The notes under the pieces: generated by a model
Databases searched by the model: none
What the model saw: the letters and a program-made list of their open reading frames with translations, nothing else
Told to the model about the DNA's origin: nothing
Source of the DNA: Chloroflexi bacterium UBA6077
GTDB lineage: Bacteria > Chloroflexota > UBA6077
Length of the DNA stretch: 15,274 nucleotides
NCBI GenBank assembly: GCA_002436065.1
Contig: DIXP01000012.1
Location: 1 to 15,274 of the forward strand
Direction of reading: 5' to 3'
Shown here: positions 13,567-15,274 of the stretch, piece after piece
How positions within the stretch are numbered: position 1 is the stretch's first letter
Layout: every line of letters begins with the position of its first letter
Translations under genes and position numbers: made by a program

Positions 13567-15165
13567 TTAGGCGTACTTCTCGCCCAGCTTCTCCTCCCAG
13601 GTGAGGTACTGCACCATATCCGCCTGTGAGCGGGAGAGGATGCCGGTGCGCTTGATCGTCTCGATGTCGAACTTGGCGAACTCCAGGGTGGCCTGCGACC
13701 CCTGGAGCCCCTCCTCCATCGGCAGGCCGGCCCGCTGCCACCCGTCGATACCCCCCTCAAGGATGCTGATCCTGGAGAAGCCGAGCCCCCTCAGGGTGGC
13801 GGCCGCAAGGGTGGAACGGATGCCCGAGTCGCAGATGGTTACCACGGGTGTCTCGCGGTCCGGCAGCATTTCCGCGCACTCCTGCTCCAGGTTCCCCCTG
13901 GCGATGTGGAGAGAACCCGGGATGTGGCCCAGGGCGTACTCGGCGCTTGAGCGGACGTCCAGCAGCGTCGTCCGCTCGCCCCGATCCATGCGAGCCTTCA
14001 GTTGCGGCGCTGGTGTGGAGTCCACCTGCTCCATGGCCGCCTCCAGGTCAAACACGCTGAGCGAGGGCATACCCTCCTCCAGCGGCAGCCCCGCGGCTTG
14101 CCAGGCCTCCAGCCCGCCCTCGAGAAGGCGGACATTGGGGAAGCCCATGCGGGTGAAGGTGGAGGCGGCGAGCGTGGCCCTGGCCTGGCGGTCGCAGACG
14201 AAAACCACCGGAGCATCCTGGACCGCGACGATGTCCTCGGAGTTGAGGGCCACCTGGCCGGCAGTGAAGGAAACGGCACCCGGTATGTGACCCTGTAGGT
14301 ACTCCTCGGGAAGACGAACATCTACCAGATAGTGGAGTTCGCGCGACTCCTGAAGCCGCCTCAGCCCTTCCACCGATAGGGTACTGAGGCCGTCCTCCCC
14401 AGCCACTCGCCTGGCGAAGCCCTCGGCCTCCTCTCGCGCCTTCTCGGAGGTTGGGAGCTTCGGCCTGCCCTCGCCACGCTCCAACTGGAAACCCGCCATC
14501 TCCCAGGCCATGGTGCCGTTCTTGAATGCGTACACCCGGTTGGGCAGCCCCATGCTGAGCACCAGGTTTGCGCCCAGGATGCTGCGGGTCCGTCCGGCGC
14601 AGTTGACCACGATGGTGATGTTCGGGTCGGGGGCCAGGCCGTAGATCACGAAGGGCAGTTCGCCGCCTGGTGCCGAGTAGGCGCCGGGGAGGTGCGCTCG
14701 CTGGTACTCCAGGCCGGTGCGCGAGTCCAGGATCAGGAACTTCTCTCCTCCCTCCTGACGTGCAACCAACTCCTCGGGTGTGATCTGGGGCACCTTCCGG
14801 GTAACGGCTACCTTCTCGCCGTACTCCTTTCCTGGAACACCAGTTCCCTCCACCGTGGGGTAGTCGGCCTCGGCCCAGGCACGGATCCCACCCGCTATTG
14901 GGCGCACGTTCTGGTAGCCCATCCCCTCCAGGGTGGTAGCGGCCAACCGCGCTCGCCTCCCGTCGCTGCAGATCAACACCACGGGTAAGTCCTTGACAGG
15001 CAGCAGGGCGGGGACTCGCAACTCCAAGGAACCGCGCGGGACAGGGGTTGCTCCGAAGATCTGCTGGAGGTAGATCTCGCCCCGCTCGCGCACATCCAGC
15101 AGGGCGTGTCGCACCCCTCCATCGCGCATCCTCTTGAGGTCGTGGATGGTGATCTCCTGGACCAT
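13567..15165 (-). CDS. Four-domain rhodanese (sulfurtransferase) protein
   Basis: A 532-residue protein built of four rhodanese domains: about 4-103, 126-228, 263-362 and 385-483, plus a ~45-residue C-terminal helical tail (FDIETIKRTGILSRSQADM...). Each domain keeps a cysteine at the active-loop position: Cys66 in ICSDGRR, Cys189 in NCAGRTRS, Cys324 in VCDRQAR and Cys445 in ICDSGIR. Most also have the LLDVR-type strand before an E-Y..GHIPG turn. Rhodaneses carry sulfane sulfur as a cysteine persulfide and pass it from thiosulfate, polysulfide or glutathione persulfide to thiols or cyanide. No signal peptide is seen, so it is probably cytoplasmic. ATG 15165 follows GGAGGTG at 7 nt; the frame is open to 15210, but that would overlap the predicted transcript start. 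It is transcribed alone here. Confidence 0.93.
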   Translation of the reverse strand: MVQEITIHDLKRMRDGGVRHALLDVRERGEIYLQQIFGATPVPRGSLELRVPALLPVKDLPVVLICSDGRRARLAATTLEGMGYQNVRPIAGGIRAWAEADYPTVEGTGVPGKEYGEKVAVTRKVPQITPEELVARQEGGEKFLILDSRTGLEYQRAHLPGAYSAPGGELPFVIYGLAPDPNITIVVNCAGRTRSILGANLVLSMGLPNRVYAFKNGTMAWEMAGFQLERGEGRPKLPTSEKAREEAEGFARRVAGEDGLSTLSVEGLRRLQESRELHYLVDVRLPEEYLQGHIPGAVSFTAGQVALNSEDIVAVQDAPVVFVCDRQARATLAASTFTRMGFPNVRLLEGGLEAWQAAGLPLEEGMPSLSVFDLEAAMEQVDSTPAPQLKARMDRGERTTLLDVRSSAEYALGHIPGSLHIARGNLEQECAEMLPDRETPVVTICDSGIRSTLAAATLRGLGFSRISILEGGIDGWQRAGLPMEEGLQGSQATLEFAKFDIETIKRTGILSRSQADMVQYLTWEEKLGEKYA

Positions 15166-15208
15166 GGCCGCACCTCCGTGGGGGAATCGTTGATGAATGG
15201 TCCATGTC

Positions 15209-15237
15209 AATATAGTGGGGACGTGATCCTAGTTCAA
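15209..15237 (-). promoter_or_regulatory. Sigma70-like promoter of the rhodanese gene
   Basis: On the minus strand TTGAAC (15232-15237) and TATATT (15209-15214) are separated by exactly 17 nt. The predicted transcript start is near 15202, giving a leader of about 37 nt that contains GGAGGTG before the ATG at 15165. Confidence 0.65.
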
Positions 15238-15274
15238 GGGCCTTTTCCAGGGCTCATCGCGATAAAGTGTGATG

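Noticed and set aside
14048..15205. A 385-residue minus-strand frame overlapping the rhodanese gene
   Set aside because: Its composition is rich in Arg, Gly, Pro and His with no motifs. It is an out-of-frame shadow of the four-domain rhodanese protein.

Overview
The window is high-GC bacterial chromosomal DNA. Gene content and intergenic repeat styles (GGATGACA-type palindromes, GGGAGCGCGGGC-type inverted repeats) suggest an environmental bacterium, possibly Chloroflexota. That assignment is inference and no marker gene in the window proves it. Reading starts are mostly well marked by GGAGG-like ribosome binding sites, several of them well inside the longest open frame.

Layout. 1-1047: poorly coding, apparently decayed DNA holding a frameshifted phage head-morphogenesis-like remnant and one weak small ORF, both on the minus strand. 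1048-2250: an HxlR-type regulator (-) divergent from a YceI-family gene (+), with a strong promoter and operator-like dyad between them. 2251-3531: an iron-sulfur protein (-) with a winged-helix-like N-terminus, two 4Fe-4S motifs and further cysteine/histidine motifs. 3664-5301: an AspT/YidE-type antiporter (+). 5438-6571: a pita-bread (M24-fold) protein that lacks most metal ligands but keeps creatinase-like catalytic residues. 6572-6883: intergenic repeats. 6884-8685: panB-panE, an operon for two consecutive pantoate steps. 8778-10055: a class III PLP aminotransferase (-). 10056-10375: a regulatory/repeat region. 10376-12526: a complete insertion sequence with 24-bp perfect terminal inverted repeats and a 663-residue DDE transposase. 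12556-13401: a MerR + XRE + cupin regulator (+). 13402-13566: a second copy of the dispersed repeat. 13567-15165: a protein with four rhodanese domains (-), with a near-consensus promoter at the right edge.

How the parts fit. PanB and PanE make ketopantoate and then pantoate. The aminotransferase and the cupin regulator are divergent and were probably neighbours sharing one control region, as in PuuR-type amine/amino-acid catabolic loci. The insertion sequence now sits between that region and the regulator's ribosome binding site. The remaining genes look like independent housekeeping or redox/sulfur units. No CRISPR array, rRNA, tRNA or complete multi-gene defence system was seen. The items most worth a second look are the metal-ligand-less creatinase-like protein, the unusual transposase with a coiled coil between its first two catalytic aspartates, the triple-domain regulator uncoupled by the IS, and the cysteine-rich Fe-S protein.
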